This document shows positions 46,330-58,989 of a stretch of 64,000 nucleotides of DNA, one piece after another (position 1 is the stretch's first letter; every line of letters starts with the position of its first letter). The translations under genes were made by a program, and so were the position numbers. Source of the stretch: Endomychus coccineus (taxonomy: Eukaryota > Arthropoda > Insecta > Coleoptera > Endomychidae); assembly GCA_958510875.1 (NCBI GenBank), contig OY294068.1, positions 200,185,997-200,249,996 on the forward strand, read 5' to 3'. Below the pieces are notes generated by a model. The model had not been told where the DNA came from. It did no database searches and saw only the letters and a list, made by a program, of their open reading frames with translations.

Positions 46330-47385
46330 TTCAATTGTTAGTCCCTCTGAAGTGACTACTAAAAGACTTAAAGCGAAGCGTCCAGATCATATTCCTGCTT
46401 TTTTTGTGAAAGATTGCATCAATATATTCGCAGCTCCACTGGCATTTATATATTCATTAGCCTTAAAATCGCATACTGTTCCGGATCTGCGGAAAGTTTC
46501 AAAGCTAGTACCAGTTTAAAAAAAAGTAATAGGCATCAGGTTACTAATTATCGCCCAATTGCCATCATCAATAACTTCTGCAAAATATTTGAATATGTCT
46601 TATATGATGCTACTTTTCAATCATGTAAAATTGCAGATATCCCCTGAGTAGCATGGGTTCATGCCTGGTAGATCAACTGTTACTAACTTAGGTTGCTACA
46701 GTCAATATTTGACGGATGTTATTGATGAGGGTGGCCAGGTTGATTGTATCTACCTCGATTTTGCTAAGGCATTTGATATAATGTATCACAGTATTTTATT
46801 GAATAAAATGTCTAGCTTTGGATTTACAAATCATTTGATTGAATTTTGGAATTCTTACCTAAGTGATAGATATCAATATGTAGAGTATATAGAGGTTTTA
46901 AATCGTATTCATTTCATGCCACTTCGGCTTCAGGTGTACCTCAAGGGTCAGTACTTGGACCACTCCTATTCAATTTGTTTATCAATGACATTTTTTCTTT
47001 ATTTGTCTGTTATTTTCTTCTTCACGCAGACGATTTAAAACTTTACTCGATAGTAAAGCATTCTTTATGTTGTATCTCCCTGCAGCATGACTTGTATGCA
47101 CTCAGTAGTTGGTGTGTAATAATTCATCTGGAGCTTAGTATTAGTAAGTGCACTGTAACGACTTTCACCAAGAAAATTACGCCTATAGTCTTAGAGACTT
47201 GGGGGTTTTGTTTGACGTGAAATTGTCATTTGCATCTCACATTGAATCAATTGTTTCTAGCGCCTACAGAATGCTGGGCTTTATCATCCGGAATTGCCAC
47301 CTATTTAACAATAGTGATTCAATAACAATATTATATGATTCATTTGTTCGTTCTAAGCTCAAATATGCTTCAATTGTGTGAAACC
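46330..47385 (+). pseudogene. Non-LTR retrotransposon (Jockey/CR1-like) reverse transcriptase, decayed
   Basis: In order: K-R-P-D-H-I-P-A-F-F-V-K-D-C (46380-46420), N-Y-R-P-I-A-I (46550, another frame), H-G-F-M-P-G-R-S-T (46650-46680), Y-L-D-F-A-K-A-F-D with the palm Asp kept (46750-46780), G-V-P-Q-G-S-V-L-G-P-L-L-F (46935-46970), L-H-A-D-D-L-K-L-Y for the catalytic box (47020-47045), then D-L-G-V-L-F-D (47195-47215) and Y-D-S-F-V-R-S-K-L-K-Y-A-S (47335-47375). At least three frame changes and several stops. Both catalytic motifs remain readable, so decay is moderate. Confidence 0.85.
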
Positions 47386-49540
47386 CCCATTGTAAAATTC
47401 ATATGAACACTCTTATAATAAACAACTATTAACTTTTTAAACTTTTTTTTAGTCATATTATTTATACATTTATACCTATTTAGTTTACTCTGATCATGGT
47501 TACTTGGTAGGTGAAAGGTCACTTGAATACTATTTGACGTAGATACGGGGAAACTAAGAGGAACTATCATTCAATAGGAATATTTCCAATGTCAGTACCC
47601 TGGCTATACCCTATGTTACAATAATTACGATACGAGATTTTCTGACCTCGATGTCACGCCACTGTCTAAGAACTTCAAACCAAAGTTTTTAGTATGCACA
47701 ATGCTGGGACGATTTTTTTTTCTAAGCCGAATCATTTGGTTTTGATCCGAGACAAAACGAAAAACTGATTTAACAATTTTTTAAATAATTCTAATGACAA
47801 GGCAGTTTGAAATTCTACGGCAATTATATTTAATATTATGAAAAATAGAGAATGGTGGAATGAAAGAAAACTGCAATTCTCAACTAGTGCACCCTATACT
47901 TTATAGCACTTTAAAGTATAGCTACCAGCAAAAATTACAATGCTATAAAACATCATCAATTCTAAAGTTATCATTAGAGTGAGACTTTTAATATCATGAG
48001 ACCCTTGACGCAAAAAATGGTCTTTAAAATTATACACTCCTCTCGCAAGTGCTTATTTATTTACCTGTAAAGCATACGGAATTATATTTTATACAGCCGA
48101 GAAATGTCTTTTAACCCGCGTCATCAATCATTATTATGTTGTTAGAGTGAGATGTCACCAATTACGTTCAGTTCAAGAATGCGTCTCGTATTGAATAATG
48201 AAATGAAACTTTACTAGAGCAGCACCAAAAATTCGTTTGCTGTTGAAGTCATATTAGCCTCGGAAAAAAATTGATCTTACGTCAGTTAAATACCTTATAA
48301 TTGTCACATGCTTTTATCCCTATAAGTCACGAAAATTAAGTAGGTAACTGTATACAAATTTTCGGGAAATAGGTCACATTAACACTTATGCTTATTATTT
48401 TCCTCTTTACGTACGTTTCGGTAACACAAATTCGATTACATTATGTAACACACTTTTCTGCCTAACCTTCTCGATGTTTGCGTTCGATTCTAAATCTATA
48501 TCGAATAATTAAAAACCATCTTCGAAGTTAAAAAGTTTGCTTTTGCGCTCAGGGCGAATTTTTTTCCGAAAGTAAAACTTCTCCGTGAATATCCTGGAAT
48601 AACTTTTTATAAACTTGACTCAGCACCAGTCTATGATATATCAAATTATTCGCAATTGTGTGGAGAAGTGAGATAAACAGTTAAAAGTTGCATATGTAAG
48701 ACTGTTTGGCTGCTATTTGCAGAAAAGTAAAAAAAGTAAAAAAATAACGCTACATCAAATTACGCAAAAATCGCCAAATAAAAAATCGTAGAGCCAAATT
48801 CAGATCTAAATACCATTTTTTCGCGATTTGTGTCTGTAGAATGACTCATTACAAAGAGATTGATACCATTCCGAAGTACATATGGTCTTTTATTAAAAAG
48901 TTATAGCGCGTTAACCGATTAAGTTTCGTGAAAATTCTCACATATTTAACCCATCAAGACCCAGGCAAAACGCAGCCTTATTACAGCCAAACTAACTACG
49001 CAGTTCATAGCATGAGTGGAAAAAAATTATCCGTTTTTTTGATTGGCCAGATTGATCGTTCAAACAATGATTGTTTAAAAAACAAGCAATCATTTATTAA
49101 TGAGCGTTTTAACAATATACAATTGATGGGTTTCCGACAAAAAGTCAGTAGGTCATAGTAATTATGTTCGCTGAGTCGATTGGCACCGTCAAATGGACGA
49201 AATTCTGTTGAGTTATAACAATTGTTTAAATAATGATTATTTAAACAATCAATTTGGCTAAACAAAAAGGGCCTTTGGCTAAGTGCCTTGAACTTTATAT
49301 TAAGCACGCTACCATCTCAACCAATACCAATACCAATACTGTCAATTAATGCTGTTGGTACATTCAAAACGTGTAACAAATTGATTTTTCTAAGTATAAC
49401 TGATATATCGATTTTTTTCAACATTTGAAACCCCACTTCCAAGGGGTGAAACTTAGTACAGAGGTAGGTTGCATTAAATTACCACCATTTTGGGTTTCCC
49501 TTCATGCTCCTGGTCTGTGTCGGTTCTTATACGAAACACC
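47386..49540. other. No gene; contains a PLE-tail-like repeat at 48352-48430
   Basis: On the minus strand 48352-48430 has GAAACGTACGTA followed by the same tail as next to the 45.0-kb motif (ACACTTA... to GACCTATTTCCCGAAAATTT). The upstream half of the hammerhead-like motif is lost here. 48990-49265 is AT-rich with small palindromes around TTTAAACAAT. No coding sequence recognised. Confidence 0.45.
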
Positions 49541-50026
49541 CAGGGCCGGATTAACACTATGAGGGGCCCTAAGCACAACAGATTTTGGGGGACCCTCCCC
49601 CCTTTTTTTTGTATTACTCTTTATTCATAGAATAAAATAATTTGTAGAGTAATATAATGCTCTAAATCGTGGAGAAGGTTATTGTCAGGAAAATAAGTAC
49701 ATAAATGAATATTTACACTATTAGTACGTCTTCTTAATTTGACATAATATACAATGCGTAACTACATTAATCACTTTTACAATTGCACTTTTGGAAACTT
49801 ATCCACTGAATTATTCGCCTTTAATACAAAATCAACTAATTCTTGACTACTTTTAGATATTACCAGCTGTTAGGCATACGCAAACTTTTATATTCCAGTA
49901 ATTTCTTTACTTCGTTATTTTTTCCCAGAAAAATTGTCATTATTAGTTTTTTAATTTTTAATTTTTACAATTTTCGCGGGGCCCTAAGCTATAGCTTAGT
50001 CAAGCTTATGCTATAATCCAGCACTG
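49541..50026. mobile_element. Non-autonomous hAT element, 486 bp, with 8-bp target duplication
   Basis: Ends are CAGGGCCGGATTA and the inverse of CAGTGCTGGATTA, each with GGGGCCCTAAGC a little further in. GAAACACC lies on both sides (49533-49540 and 50027-50034). CAGGGCCGGATTA-type ends are common among hAT elements. No transposase remains. The target GAAACACC-CTGTATA resembles the end of a Tc1/mariner-type element, so this may be nested. Confidence 0.87.
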
Positions 50027-50558
50027 GAAACACCCTGTATAAATAAACATTCGACACTATTTGACTCATCAAGTAAATTATGAAAAATATGCAGATCGAA
50101 AAGTGGAAGAAAAATATAATCAAAAAGTTTACTTCAAAATCTATCTCGATCATGAATAAAAATACTGTTTGTGTTCTAGAGAGTATATTCACAGAATGAC
50201 GATGCATTAAAGAAAAATCCATTAGAAAGAATTCAAGAACCTCGTATAGTTTGAACGCGACAACCGAAACATTCCTTCAGCTCCTAGTGTTAAGTGGTAA
50301 ATAAAATACTTCCCATAATATATATTTAATATAATAAAAATGCCAGAGTGCTTTGAAAAGCACTAGGTGTGAAATCAGAAATGTTACGGTTGTCATAGTG
50401 AATGAACGAATTTATATCACCAAAACTTAACCAAATTATACGGCATTTAGCTTGCCGGCCGGTTTCACGACAACATGATATACCCTTTCAAATTCGAATT
50501 AAACCTTTCAGTGAGGTCATAATATTATATTCAACAAGAGGTTCACCTAATAAATGTT

Positions 50559-51937
50559 TTGCAGATGCCTGCAAACGATAAATCAATTTTTAAATTAGAC
50601 AATTCGAGAATGGCACATGGGATAAATCCATGTTTCTTTCGATGTTTGACTGGTCGATTCATTGATTCTATCTTCAAAAGAGGTGTCATAGTGACCTTAT
50701 ATCAAAAAGATGATCACTTGAAATATATTAATTACAGGCCTATAACGCGAACGTCTAATATTAGTAAAATTTTTGAAACCGCTTTGAAAAACAGAATAGT
50801 GGATTTTCTTGACAGACATAGGGTAATATCGGAGAAACAATTCGGATTCAGGAGGGGTAAATCTACCCAGGACGCAGTTGCGATGTTAACGTCATTTGTA
50901 TACGAGGACACTCGACAAAAACAAACCTTGTTTAAGTGTTTCTGTTGGTCTTGAAAAGATGTTCTATACAGTTAGTTACAGTAGGTTAATAGATAAGTTG
51001 GAGTATTAAGATTTTAGGGGAAGAGCTCGGGATTAACTGGGCAGCTACTTAATGAATAGACAGCATTGTACCAAGATTGATGAGGTCATAAGTGGTCCAA
51101 AGTTCGGCGATTTTGGTGTGACACAGGGTACGGGTTTGGGCCGAGAACTTAGACGGGATTTTTACTAACGACACCACTGTATTCTATGAGAGTAATACAT
51201 GGGAGAATCATAAAGACAAATTAGAGGCTGACTTTGCTAAAATCAAACAGTGGTTTGATATACATTTGTTGACACTGGATAAACAGAAGACAAAATTCCT
51301 TCCATTCACTTCGTATATGAATAAATTACCAAGTTTCGGAAGGCTTAGCATATAAAGTGATGATGAGATATTCGATATACATAGTTCGTGATCAGTTGTT
51401 TATCTTGATATAACGATAGATAGACATCTTAGATGGGATTTACATATTGAAATGAATGTCAAGAAAGTAAGATCACTTATATTTAAGTTCAAGTATTTTA
51501 GACAATTCCTAGATGTGGAGGACTTGAAAACACTTCATTCATATCTTGTACAGAGTCAAATATCATATGGTATTATTGGTTGGGGATCGGTTAGAAATAA
51601 CTACTTGAAAAGTCTGAAAATCACACAAAAGTGGGTTCTTAAAGTTATTTTTCAAAAGAGAAGAACTCATCCTACTGAACTTATTCACAAGGAACCCGGT
51701 GTGATGGACTTAAGACAGCTCTATGGTTATTTAATTTTGGTATGGCTCTTCTCAAATATACATTGTATAGACTATCAAGCTCATGAATATCAGGTTAGAA
51801 ACAAAACCTGTATAAAGAATAGAATTGAAAAATCAATTGGAAAAAGTTGTTTCACCTATATTGGTCTCAAACTGTATGATTTCCTACCATCTGAACTGAA
51901 AGGATTACAATACAGTCATTGTAAAAAAACATCTTAG
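50559..51937 (+). pseudogene. Non-LTR retrotransposon reverse transcriptase, decayed
   Basis: 50670-50940 encodes V-T-L-Y-Q-K-D-D, I-N-Y-R-P-I-T-R-T-S-N-I-S-K-I-F-E and E-K-Q-F-G-F-R-R-G-K-S-T-Q-D-A, the standard finger-palm start. A middle region in several frames (50950-51450) should hold the catalytic boxes but is badly worn. 51452-51937 is an open C-terminal frame: L-K-T-L-H-S-Y-L-V-Q-S-Q-I-S-Y-G-I-I-G-W-G, then the R-R-T-H-P-T-E-L region and L-Y-D-F-L-P-S-E-L-K-G. It differs from the other non-LTR copies here and represents another family. Confidence 0.82.
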
Positions 51938-52990
51938 GTCTTGGATACAATTTATATGTGGGGTAGGATGAGTCAGATAGTTGACGGTGATATTTGTTAA
52001 CAAGTTGATTATTTAATTATTTGTTGTACTGCAGTGCTGATTTTGTATATTTGTATAACGTGTACGAAAATGGTTGAGTTATGATTTATATAACTATACA
52101 AATTGGCAGGTATTTAGGTTAGATTAAGATTTTGAATGTCCGGTTGGGAGCATTTATTCGTTCATTTTTCGTTCTTTTTTTTATGGAACGGTGGTTTTAT
52201 CATATAAAACTTATTCATTCGTTTGCTGGATTCTTGATTGGATTGTTTTGTATAAGGGTAGGTTAGAATTTAGATTAAGTTAAGTTTAAGTGAGCCTGTA
52301 TCAGCTTATGATTTATTATTCAAAAGTAATCTACAGAATACCACAAGTTAACAAGTTTTCGAGGACCTGTAGAATTATTTTCAATTTGTTCTCACTCTCT
52401 TGTGATTTTACTACTGATTATCATTATCTTCTGTCAAAAATAATGCAACTAATCATTCCGACACCCTATTCCAACTTCAGAAACGTTTGTTTTCAGACGC
52501 CAGATGTATTAAGCAAAACGTTCGTAACGGCTGGCTTATCACTGCCAGACGTCGGGGCGCGTAGCGTACGCTAAACGTCGCAATGAAATTCCACCTGTAA
52601 GAAGTATATATTAGTTGAATCACCGCCGTATGGAGACAAACGTATTTCCTTCAACTTGGCGACTAGCTGAGATTGGTGATCGTCAGCTGTTTCAAAGTAA
52701 GCGCTCTCGTCGTATGTCAGAGTTTGCATTCGATTCGATTAAATTGAAATGCAGCATATCGCGTTTAACGTAAAAGTAGTTCATGTACCAAAAAGATGAA
52801 AACGGATATATACAGTGTGTCCACGTTAAGGACTTACCACCCTTGATACTTTTGTATGTTTTGACGGATTTTAATAGTTTTTTTTGTTAGGTTGATACTC
52901 AAAATTTGTATTAAACTAGTGGGTATCTTCAGCTTAGGGCTGTATGACCACTTTTATGGGCTTAAATTTCAGAAAGCATTATTGGGGATT
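51938..52990. other. No gene; possible Tc1/mariner-type end at about 52806
   Basis: Probable 3' UTR of the preceding element, then AT-rich DNA. ATATACAGTGTGTCCACG near 52806 looks like a terminal repeat and may belong with the DDE fragment that follows. Confidence 0.4.
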
Positions 52991-52999
52991 TTTTTTCGT

Positions 53000-53180
53000 G
53001 AAAAATGGATAACGGATTCTTATTTAGGATAACGTAAGACCTACCTGTATTGTTTTCTTCTATATTTTTTCTTTAATGTAACCCAAAATAAAAAAATCCA
53101 CGGGCGTTAGGTCAGGTGATCGTGATGGCCAACTCAATGATCCGTTACTTCTCATCCACTTATTTCCAAAATTGGTATTC
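53000..53180 (-). pseudogene. DDE transposase fragment (Tc1/mariner superfamily type)
   Basis: The minus strand encodes L-S-W-P-S-R-S-P-D-L-T-P-V-D-F-F-I-L-G-Y with the last catalytic acidic motif, a signature 'W.PRSPDLTPLDFFLWG' of insect DDE transposases. Only this part is recognisable, followed by K-E-K-I near 53075. The 5' portion of the transposase is missing. Confidence 0.65.
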
Positions 53181-53189
53181 AATGATTAT

Positions 53190-54110
53190 GAAACGGTTCT
53201 GATATCATGAACTGATTTTTTGTTTCTATTAACGGTAGATTCACCACGTATTCCTCAATAATTTTCCGGTTTAAGATTTCGTAGTAGGTACCTTAGACCA
53301 TTAAGATTTTCTTGATATATATGATATGCTGAAAAATAAAACAATGGCGTCACAATCGAAAATTCCATGTGACATTTGTCGCATTGAAATTTTCAGACTG
53401 AAATGTCATTCAGTCCTGTTTTGACACTCATGGAAAGCAAGCAACCTTGAAGATTTTCGCAAACATGATAAAACTCATTATAAATATAGTAGCACTTAGC
53501 AATCAAAATATTTTTTATTGTACGCTTGAAACACTGTAATAAACAGTGTTATATTTTACAGGTAATTTGTTATAAATTGCGCTCCAAGGAACGTAATATT
53601 TCTTTGGTACAAACTATCTTGTTGTCTCGTACGCGAGGCTGAAAATTGAAATTGATTTCTGTTCCTATGAACAAAAACAAGAGCCTCCAAAACAGCAGAC
53701 ATGGCATGGTTAGTAGCTCGAGTTCGGCAAAGAGGACTCTACATGAATCCCTTCTGCTTTTCCCCAACCAAATTCCTATTGTATATTTTTGTATTTAAAA
53801 GATCCTATCCCAATTTGTAGAAGCACTCCTAAAAATTATTCCATATCACATAACAGATTCAAAATTCGACACATATAACATAGACCGTCTTCAATACATG
53901 AACACTCAACGTTTTTGCTTTGAGTATTCGAAGACCATAGCAGAAACTATTAAATTTCATACTTAAATGGAATATCTGTTCGTTCCAACTAAACTGTGAA
54001 TCTATTTTAACACCTAATAGTTAATAATAGTGCACGAGATTGCATAAACTTTTGAATATGAGAAAGCTATCTGACAGATAGATGCTGCATTTGCTCTCTG
54101 TTGACAACAA
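53190..54110. other. No gene recognised
   Basis: AT-rich. A short minus frame (53570-53767) lacks motifs. Confidence 0.4.
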
Positions 54111-54114
54111 GCGC

Positions 54115-54830
54115 GACAGTGACAACTTCAAAGAAGTGTTTGGCGAAGTTCAAGCGCGATAAGGACTTTTTGCGCCGTGTCGTGATTGTGGATTAACCGT
54201 GGACGAATCAAGGAACCATCACAATACACTAAAGATCAAAGAACAGTCGAAACAGTGAACTTGTCCTGGCGAATCGAAGCTGAAAAAGGCCAAAGTGGGT
54301 TTATCGGCCAACAAAGTCATGGCGACAGTTTTTTGGGATGCACACGATACCGTCCATATCGATTAACTTGAAAAGGGCAAAATCGATCATCGGCATATAT
54401 TATGCAGAACAGTTCGATCGATTCGGCGCCGATTTGAATCGAAAGCGGCCGCATTTGGCAAAGAAAAAAGTGCTCTCCCACCAGAACAACGCCTCCGGCG
54501 CGCAGTCGTAATGGCAAAATTGCATTAATGGCGCTACGAATTGGATCGTCATCTACCATATTCTCCAGATTTGGTCCCCTGCGATTTTTATCTATTTCCA
54601 AACTTGAAGAAATGGCTAGGCGGAAAGAGATTTGGCTCCAACGAGAGGAGGTCATCGCTGAAACAAACGCCTATTTTGAAGGATTGCCGGAATAGTGTTT
54701 TTAGGAGAACATTGGACGAAGTGTATTGGGCTACAAGAAGATTATGTTGAGAAGTAAAATAAGTTTTGGCCAAATAAATCATTTCTTGTTCAATTTTTCA
54801 GGGACTTTTCCCCTTGCCCTCATATGAAGA
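54115..54830 (+). pseudogene. Mariner-family transposase remnant with internal deletions
   Basis: In shifting frames, 54255-54370 gives K-V-M-A-T-V-F-W-D-A-H-D with the first catalytic Asp, and L-E-K-G-K. The second site reads H-Q-N-N-A near 54478-54495, where mariners have H-Q-D-N-A, so that Asp is lost. 54540-54640 encodes Y-S-P-D-L-V-P-C-D-F-Y-L-F-P-N-L-K-K-W-L-G-G-K-R-F with the third acidic motif of the D,D34D triad, then the C-terminus to about 54750. The helix-turn-helix start is absent. A probable right TIR ends CAGGGACTTTTCCCC near 54800. Confidence 0.85.
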
Positions 54831-54904
54831 ACCTTGAATATCTTGATTGATATATGTAACTCGATACACTTCGAGCTAATTATGTTTCAAACACACAGTT
54901 TCCC

Positions 54905-56736
54905 CAGTGGCGGCTCGTGAATTTTTGAGAGAGGAGGCTGGACATAAAATGTTTTTGTAAAAATATACTCTATTTACAGCCTTTTAACCTTTGCACAGCG
55001 ACCGTACCAGCTACTTCAGTGACAAAATTAATTGTTACCCAGCAAGAACCAACGTGGAGGTATAGAGTTTCTCTTGCCAAAACATTTTTTGTTCGTTTTT
55101 TATCTTTTATTTTTTTTGGATTTTTAATATTTTTTCTTATTTTTTGGAATTTTTCATATTTTGTTTTTTTTTAATTAATTTTAATAACTTTTTTAATATA
55201 TTAACGGAATTCTACGGTCTTTAGTTTGCGAAAAATGATCAATAATATTATCAAAAAATGTATCATTTTGTTTTAAGTGTTTCACTAAATCTTTTTCAAT
55301 AGATATTAAACTAACATTGTATAAACGATTTTGGCCCATTGTATTTGGTTTGTAAGTTTTAATTCGTTTGAGAGTAGAAAATGATCTCTCCACCGATGCC
55401 GACGTGACAGAAATGGTGACTGTCAAACAAAGTAGTTTATAAAACTGAGGTAAAACTTGTTGCAAATCATTGTCTATCATATATTTTATCATATCGGCGT
55501 GACTGTCATACTGGCCTAAAATATCTTTATCCGAGTATATAATGCATAATTCATTGTGCCGTGCTATTTTATCAAAAAATTTATATTTTAGAACTAAGTT
55601 ATCTTAAAGTGTATTGGGGAACTCCTTTGAAAAAGATTCGAAAAATCTTCTATTCGTCAAGTCAAAAAACTTCAATTCATGTAAATCGGAAAATCGAATC
55701 TCAATTTGACCTTTAATAGTATCTGAAATTTCATGAAAAAGTTGTTTATAATGTAGTTTCTTGTCTACCAAATTATATGTTGTCCTCCTTTTCGCGGGAG
55801 GAGCCTCATCAGTTGAAAAATTTCCAAATGAAATATTAAAATGAAATTCTGTATTACGGAAACTTGAAATTTTTCCAATGAGATGTTTCAAACGATCTCT
55901 TGAATAAATTATATCAGTGAATTTATGTTGTAAAATTTGAAAAATAAGATTGGTTTGTTCAAATATTAATTTAAAATTATCAAGAAAAAACAAAAATTCT
56001 TCATTTTCTAAATAAGATTTTAAACCAACAGCAGCATTTAATGAAACCTGATCTGTTGAAAAGTCATCACCGTGTAATACAAAATCAAATGTGATGTAAA
56101 ATTCCATCGAGTTGGAGCATTACAGGGAAATCAATGATTTCGTCTTGTCAGTACTACTATTAGTATTAACAATGATCGATTTTGATAGTTATCTGACATT
56201 ACTAATCTTTTCAAATCCGGTAAAGGCCGTTTATTCAAAAGAAACACTTTTATCATATGTTAATTCACTAAATGGATTTTCTAAAAGGCAGCAACTAACT
56301 CACTAACACTCATTTTAAATTTACAACAGACAACAATCTAACCTTACTTCGCGTGGCGTGACAACACATAAACAAGCACTGACTGACCTACTCAGCAGTC
56401 GGCAGAACGCACGTCTCGTATTTCATAGATTGCTAGCGGCTGCCGCAGGCTAGCCTCCAGAGGGTGTTGCCATTTTCGCTGATTTACCCAGTTGGCGTTC
56501 GAACTGGTCGGAAAAACGGCAACTGCGTTGAACAACACATGCTCAGCGTTTGAGATATATAGTGAATCTAGCCTCAGGGCACTGTTTCCAGATTAAAAAT
56601 AACTACTGAGAACGGGGAATTAATTGTAAAATTTTAAAAATTATCAGAGAAACAGGAAATAAAATGGAAAATGATCATTAAGATAAATTGGTGAGGAGGC
56701 TGAGCCTCCTTAGCCTCCTTCGAGGAGCCGCCACTG
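54905..56736 (-). mobile_element. hAT element copy 2, with partial transposase and 8-bp target duplication
   Basis: Same family as the 18.7-kb copy: ends CAGTGGCGGCTCG and CGAGGAGCCGCCACTG, flanked by AGTTTCCC at 54897-54904 and 56737-56744. Minus-strand frames are longer here: 55604-56107 covers the central region (L-H-G-D-D-F-S-T-D-Q, N-A-A-V-G-L-K-S-Y) and 55193-55492 the hATC motif A-S-V-E-R-S-F-S-T-L-K-R-I-K. The DNA-binding BED and first catalytic part are absent, so this is the same deletion derivative, slightly less damaged. Confidence 0.93.
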
Positions 56737-56744
56737 AGTTTCCC

Positions 56745-57719
56745 ATATTACCAACGCCCTTTCTCTGAGCAAATGAGACAAAATAATTGGCAAATCTCGG
56801 TTAATAAGAAATGTGCTTTGGTTTAAGCTTTCACGATGATGAGGGATTATTGATTATCTACAATGTTGATACTAAACAAAGAATGAATATAATCAACTGT
56901 CAATACTTTTATTGTCGGCACGTTTAGATAATTATCTCGCTGAAGGGCCTGAGTGGTAGAGATTGGTTGTTTACCATGAGTTAATTAGCTTACAAGTTAG
57001 TTTTGGGTTTTCGTCGAATGCGTCGTTCCCATAGTGACTTTCAGAGGTGTTCGAAAAGCTGACGGTTGATTGGATAGTGTTTTTGGCTTCATCACTATCG
57101 TTGCGGCCCAAGCTACACAGAGAACCGTCTCTACGAGAGCGAGTGAGAACATAATACGTTCGTATCGGTCTTACTAGACCAATTAGGGAGTTGAGTGCGC
57201 TTTTTAACGAGCCCAAGTAATGACATAGCCCGAGCCGCTCCGGATGCTGCCTCCCAAGTAGAATCTCCCTTGTCACGGTTATTTGCCACCCGCTGATTAC
57301 AGTCAAGTTGTGCCATTTACATTTTTAATATACCGCCGCCCGTTTCAATAGTAACCTAGTTCAAATCATCCTTTGAACCGAATTGAAAAAAAAACTGGAA
57401 TCCCATATTAATTCGGATATTTTGTATTAAGACGTGTCTTAATGCAACACGACTTACGTTGTTCAATAACATTAATCGCCAAATATAACGAATTTTAGAA
57501 AATGGCAAGCTTTAGACCTCAATAAACAATGACTCTTATCCACTAAAAATACTGTTGAAGTAGTGATGAGCTTTTAGGTACCTTACAGTAGCATTAATAC
57601 TATTTAGAATTAAAAGGAATTACCATAGACGCCCACATGGGGAAGGGGGATTGCGCAAGGAACCGTTGCCCCCTGGAAATTTGGGAATTGTGTATAATGA
57701 AAATAGTGTCAGATAAACA
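56745..57719. other. No gene; GC-richer patch and a dispersed 60-bp repeat
   Basis: 57060-57320 is GC-richer and repeat-free, with overlapping frames that lack domains. 57537-57600 matches sequence at about 38085-38150 (CCACTAAAAATACT onward) and is probably the end of an old PLE-like or SINE-like element. Confidence 0.35.
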
Positions 57720-58750
57720 AGAATCAAGAATCTTTATTCATGTTAATAATGTTTACACATTTTACAATTGTCAATAAAATATAAAAAATAGTCACAATAA
57801 CAAAGATAAAAAGAGTAAAATTAGTTTGACAGAACGTTACTCTTACAGGTAGGACAAAAACGTTTAAGAATTTTAAGATAAAGTATTTAAGTTACTTGAT
57901 AAGAAAAATTCATCTGTTGAATAAAAAGCTGATGATAACAGAAAGGTCTTGACAACAGTTTTAAACTTATTTGGAGAGTAATTTCTAACCTCTGGAGGAA
58001 GTTTATTAAAATAAGAAAAAGCATTGTTCTCATGTGCGCTGAGAGTCTTTGTAAGTCGACCAAAATCTTTCCTAACGTCGTATTTATTTCTTGTATCATG
58101 CTCATGTACATCACATTGGAGAGTTAACGTAGGGTACCTCTCAAGAGCATAGCAAAGACATGAAAAAATGTACAAACAGGGAAACGTTAAAACATGATGA
58201 TTTATAAAGGCATGCCTACAATCATCTCGTTACTTAATACCGGCCACAATACGTATCGCCCTTCTTTGTAAAAACAAAGATTTTTTCTCTGGCAGCTGCT
58301 GAGTTTCCCCACACTATAATAGCATAGGATATCAGAGATTCACATAATCCGTAGTTAGGCAGTGAGCAAAACATTATTTGAAACAGTGCCCGAGAGACTG
58401 CGCAAGGCATAAATATTTTTTGCAATTTTTTTTGCTAGTTCGTCTACATGAGTATTCCATGTAAGAGTATTATCTATATGAACTCCTAAAAATTTCACAC
58501 TAGAACAATTGCCTTCAATTGTTTCATGATTTCTTAGTGTTAATAAAAGTGTTTGCGTCTTCTCTATGTTAACACTGAGTCTATTTGCAGTGAACCAAAC
58601 CAAGGCTCTCGACTGCGCCTGTTTTGTGGCCTCCAAAACCTCCCCTAGAATTTTACCTATTATAGAGAAGTTGGAGTCATCAGCGCATAAAAAGCTTTCA
58701 ATATCCGATAAAAAATTGGGCAAATCATTTATGTCGATCAAAAACACTAA
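57720..58750 (-). pseudogene. Non-LTR retrotransposon (Jockey-like) reverse transcriptase, 3' half
   Basis: The minus strand starts inside the palm with F-L-I-D-I-N-D-L-P and L-C-A-D-D-S-N-F (58670-58690), the catalytic box with Cys for Tyr. Next are N-R-L-S-V-N-I-E-K-T-Q and V-K-F-L-G-V-H-I-D (58480-58590). After frame changes, L-I-S-Y-A-I-I-V-W-G-N-S (about 58290-58340) and the tail H-D-T-R-N-K-Y...N-K-L-P-P-E-V-R-N and F-Y-S-T-D-E-F (57900-58110). The 3' end has AATAAAGATTCTTG near 57730. The fingers and first palm Asp are truncated. Confidence 0.85.
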
Positions 58751-58989
58751 AGGTCAGTTAGCATCACTTGTTAGCATCACTTGTCCATGATATCAATTTA
58801 TCGAGGTCTAGTCGAGAAGCTGGACTGCAAATTTGTAGTAGTGATATACAGTTATGGTAGGGAAAAAGCCATAGTTTTATTCAAGTGTAATTAAATGAAC
58901 TTGTGTTTACCTGTTGGAAATCTATCATATAATAAATGAACGCTACACCGAATGATACACTGTGGAACAATACCCAAACTAACTTATTC

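Noticed and set aside
51452..51937. Novel host protein of 161 residues
   Set aside because: It is the conserved C-terminal part of a non-LTR ORF2, following recognisable RT motifs on the same strand.
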